From positions 176,531-240,530 of the forward strand of contig NZ_JACCKD010000002.1 in NCBI RefSeq assembly GCF_013450155.1: a stretch of 64,000 nt of DNA. Direction: 5' to 3'. The translations under genes and the position numbers were made by a program. Below the pieces are notes generated by a model. The model searched no databases, was not told where the DNA came from, and saw only the letters and a program-made list of their open reading frames with translations. The stretch is from Haloechinothrix aidingensis. GTDB lineage: Bacteria > Actinomycetota > Actinomycetes > Mycobacteriales > Pseudonocardiaceae. Shown piece after piece: positions 61,924-64,000 of this stretch (position 1 is its first letter; every line of letters begins with the position of its first letter).

Positions 61924-63752
61924 CCGACCACCTCCATGGCACGCTCGCGGAGCTGCCGCAGCCTGCCCAGCTCGGCATCGATATCCGCCAGCCGCCTGTC
62001 CCGCTCGTCCTGGGTGTGCGACGTGGCATCGGACGCACGCTGCAGGGCCTGCGCGTTGGACCGGTCGAGCTCCTCGGCGAGTGCCGTGTAGTGGTCGCGC
62101 AACTGCCGCTGGATCGTGCGCAGCGTGTCCTTCGAGTCCTTTCCCATCACGAAGCTGACCTCGTCGCAGTACCGGCGTACCGCGTTCTGCGCCTGTTTCT
62201 GCCGGTTGGCACGCTGCCGCTTCTTCTCGTCCCGCAGCCCCTTGCCCCCCATCACCAGGCCGATCCCCAGCGCGATCGGGCCGAGCGTGACACCGGTCAG
62301 GGTGCCGAGCATGACGAACATGATGGCGCCGCTGTAGGCGCTCTTGAGCGCCACCATCGCCTGCTTGCCGACCTTCATCTTCTGCAGCTCGATCTTGTGC
62401 TCCACCCGTGCGCCTGCCAGCTGCAGCTCCGGGTCCGGGACCGCGATCCGGTCGAGGACATCACAGGATGCCTCCCGGAAATGCTCGCCGACCTCCTCGC
62501 CGAGCGCCGTGGCGCGGTCACGCAGCAGGGTGTAGTTGGCCAGCAGCTCGTGCGAGACGCGGGAGCGCAACCAGGTCTCCATCTCCGTCCACGTGTCGGC
62601 GGGATCGGACTCCTCGATCACGTCGTCGGCTTCGGCGATGACGGTGCGGATGCGGCGCCGCAGGTCGTGCTCGACATCCGAGTTGAGGTCGGTGATGCCG
62701 TCGCTGAGGGTCTGGTTCCACTTCGCCGCTGTGGACTTCAGGTTCGCGATCCGCTCCTTGACCGCCGTCAGCTCGGAGACCACACGCCGGGCCTCGGCCG
62801 GGTCGGCAAGGGCCGCCCGCTCCGCCTCGAACTGCGCTTCGAGTTGCGTGCATACGGCAGCGACGTCAGCAGCGGCGTCGGCGGCCACGCGGTGTGCCGC
62901 CGACGCACCGACGTGCTCGGTCAAAAAGCTCACCAGGGCCGGATAGCCGGACTCGGTGTTCAGCTGGCTGTCGCCGGCTTCCGCCGCGGCCGAGCGCAAC
63001 CGCGACGACACGGGGATGCACGGCACGTCGGCATGCTCGCGGAGGTGCTCGGCATCGAGATCCCTGATCCGGCGCCAGTGCGGATAGAAGTCGATCTTGG
63101 TGAGCACGCAGGCCACCGTGCCGCACATCTCTCGCGCCTTGTGGAGGAAATCCAGCTCGCTGCGGGTGAGCTCCTGCGAGGCATCGGTGACGAAGACCAG
63201 CGCGCTGGCCATGGAGGCCGCTGCGAGGCTCGCCGCGGCGTGCGCCGAACCCAGCCCGCCGACGCCGGGCGTGTCCACCAGCACCAGCCCGGAGGACAGG
63301 AGCGTGCGGGGCAGCCGCACCTCGGCACCCGCGAGCGCGAGCTCCTCGTCGGCACCGGAAGCGGCGCCCGCCGGGTCACGTTCGATGACACGGCTGTGCA
63401 GCTCCTCCAGAGCGACCGTCTCCCGCCGGGGCGGGCTGCCCTCGACGATGAGCTCGGCACTCGCCTGCTCGCCGTGCCGCACGTAGGTGGGTACGGCTGT
63501 GGCGACGTCGTCGTCCACCGGGCACGCGTTGGCACCCACCAGGGCGTTGACCAGGGAGCTCTTGCCCTTCTTGAACTCGCCGACCACCACGACGTGCACG
63601 GCGGGGTCGGCCAGCCCGCTCTGCACGCTCTCCAGCCGCGCGGCCAGGTCCGGCCGCCCGTAGGCCTCGCACGCGCGCAGCCCGAGATCGACCAGGGCAG
63701 CCGCCCTGGCCACCGCATCGTTGCCGGCGGTCTCGGGTGCCACGGTCATCAT
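61920..63752 (-). CDS. Dynamin-like GTPase with membrane hairpin (IniA-like)
   Basis: A 610-residue GTPase. P-loop VVVGEFKKGKSSLVNALVG (residues 58-65), G2 Thr in ATAVPTYVR, G3 LVDTPGVGGL (160-163), G4 LTKIDFYP (218-221). Long helical stalk, then a hydrophobic paddle or hairpin at 474-504 (MFVMLGTLTGVTLGPIALGI) flanked by basic residues, and a coiled-coil C-terminus. Mycobacterial IniA, the best known relative, mediates membrane fission. First of the overlapping pair. Confidence 0.87.
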   Translation of the reverse strand: MMTVAPETAGNDAVARAAALVDLGLRACEAYGRPDLAARLESVQSGLADPAVHVVVVGEFKKGKSSLVNALVGANACPVDDDVATAVPTYVRHGEQASAELIVEGSPPRRETVALEELHSRVIERDPAGAASGADEELALAGAEVRLPRTLLSSGLVLVDTPGVGGLGSAHAAASLAAASMASALVFVTDASQELTRSELDFLHKAREMCGTVACVLTKIDFYPHWRRIRDLDAEHLREHADVPCIPVSSRLRSAAAEAGDSQLNTESGYPALVSFLTEHVGASAAHRVAADAAADVAAVCTQLEAQFEAERAALADPAEARRVVSELTAVKERIANLKSTAAKWNQTLSDGITDLNSDVEHDLRRRIRTVIAEADDVIEESDPADTWTEMETWLRSRVSHELLANYTLLRDRATALGEEVGEHFREASCDVLDRIAVPDPELQLAGARVEHKIELQKMKVGKQAMVALKSAYSGAIMFVMLGTLTGVTLGPIALGIGLVMGGKGLRDEKKRQRANRQKQAQNAVRRYCDEVSFVMGKDSKDTLRTIQRQLRDHYTALAEELDRSNAQALQRASDATSHTQDERDRRLADIDAELGRLRQLRERAMEVVG

Positions 63753-63855
63753 CGTGCCTCATCATCGGACGCAGCGGAACGATTCCCTGATTCCGTAATT
63801 TCCGCGCAACCCACGGGAATCACGGTGCCGCCGCGTCCGGCGACGGCACAGTGGC

Positions 63856-64000
63856 TCAGCCGTCCTGGACGTCGAAACCGGCCGGCGAGTCCCGGTCATC
63901 GACCTCCCGGAGTGCCTCCTCGAATCGATCGGCTACCACCGGGGACTCGGTCGCCGCGTGCTCGGGCTCGGTATCGAGAGTCTCCGCCACGGCGTGCTCC
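63856..64000 (-). CDS. C-terminal end of an acidic protein (5' part beyond window)
   Basis: The last 47 codons of a minus-strand frame are visible, ending VADRFEEALREVDDRDSPAG then FDVQDG. It is acidic and lacks lysine, like the protein at 59.8 kb. It lies 103 bp upstream of the dynamin pair and probably belongs to the same cluster. Too little is present to assign it. Confidence 0.5.
   Translation of the reverse strand, partial: EHAVAETLDTEPEHAATESPVVADRFEEALREVDDRDSPAGFDVQDG

Overview
The window is GC-rich bacterial DNA with frequent GTG and TTG starts. Its gene content and order are those of a mycolata- or Pseudonocardiaceae-type actinobacterium. From about 3.1 to 57.6 kb much of the order recalls the Mycobacterium tuberculosis stretch Rv2977c-Rv3029c (thiL, ddl, gpsA, ppk, mutT1, hupB, leuD-leuC, IclR regulator, tRNA-Glu/tRNA-Gln, gltX, leuB, serA, ilvC-ilvN-ilvB, a PH-domain protein, lppZ-like, gatB-gatA-gatC, ACT protein, ligA, mnmA, iscS, acyltransferases, etfA-etfB). 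This comparison is from memory and no alignment was run. WhiB, DUF397 and DUF3515 proteins and a HupB with a long basic tail also point to Actinobacteria; the genus is not determined.

Layout: (1) 0-1.7 kb holds the start of murE and a GNAT gene. (2) 1.7-3.1 kb is a graveyard of mobile elements: an IS5-type transposase remnant and a TnpB that has lost its centre. (3) 3.1-19.2 kb carries housekeeping genes: thiL, an Lrp-like protein, DUF3515, ddl, a MocR regulator with a divergent flavin-binding protein, cysteine dioxygenase, gpsA, plsC, ppk, mutT1, hupB, leuDC and an IclR regulator. (4) 19.2-26.5 kb is a catabolic island built around a one-chain acyl-CoA carboxylase, with two TetR regulators, an acyl-CoA dehydrogenase, an SDR and a MaoC protein. 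Matching palindromes sit in front of several of its genes. (5) 26.6-29.6 kb has a methyltransferase remnant, two tRNAs, a HAD hydrolase and gltX. (6) 29.7-39.9 kb is a branched-chain amino acid and serine block (cimA, leuB, serA, ilvBNC). Both cimA and ilvB are preceded by short leader peptides rich in regulatory codons and by intrinsic terminators. (7) 40-57.6 kb holds a PH-domain protein, WhiB, an LppZ-like lipoprotein, GatCAB, ligA, tRNA thiolation genes (mnmA and a cysteine desulfurase), an OlsB/PlsC-like lipid pair and the electron transfer flavoprotein. (8) 57.9-64 kb holds a membrane-anchored Hsp70, an acidic lysine-free protein and two dynamin-like GTPases, reminiscent of mycobacterial iniBAC.

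How the genes work together: LeuCD, LeuB, CimA and IlvBNC give most of the isoleucine/valine/leucine pathway, apparently controlled by attenuation (cimA, ilvBNC) and by the divergent IclR protein (leuCD). IscS and MnmA cooperate in tRNA 2-thiouridine formation. GatCAB and GltX sit with tRNA-Glu and tRNA-Gln, consistent with indirect glutaminyl-tRNA synthesis. EtfAB can take electrons from acyl-CoA dehydrogenases such as the one at 19.9 kb. The strongest candidates for new biology are the two leader-peptide attenuators and the Hsp70-dynamin cluster.
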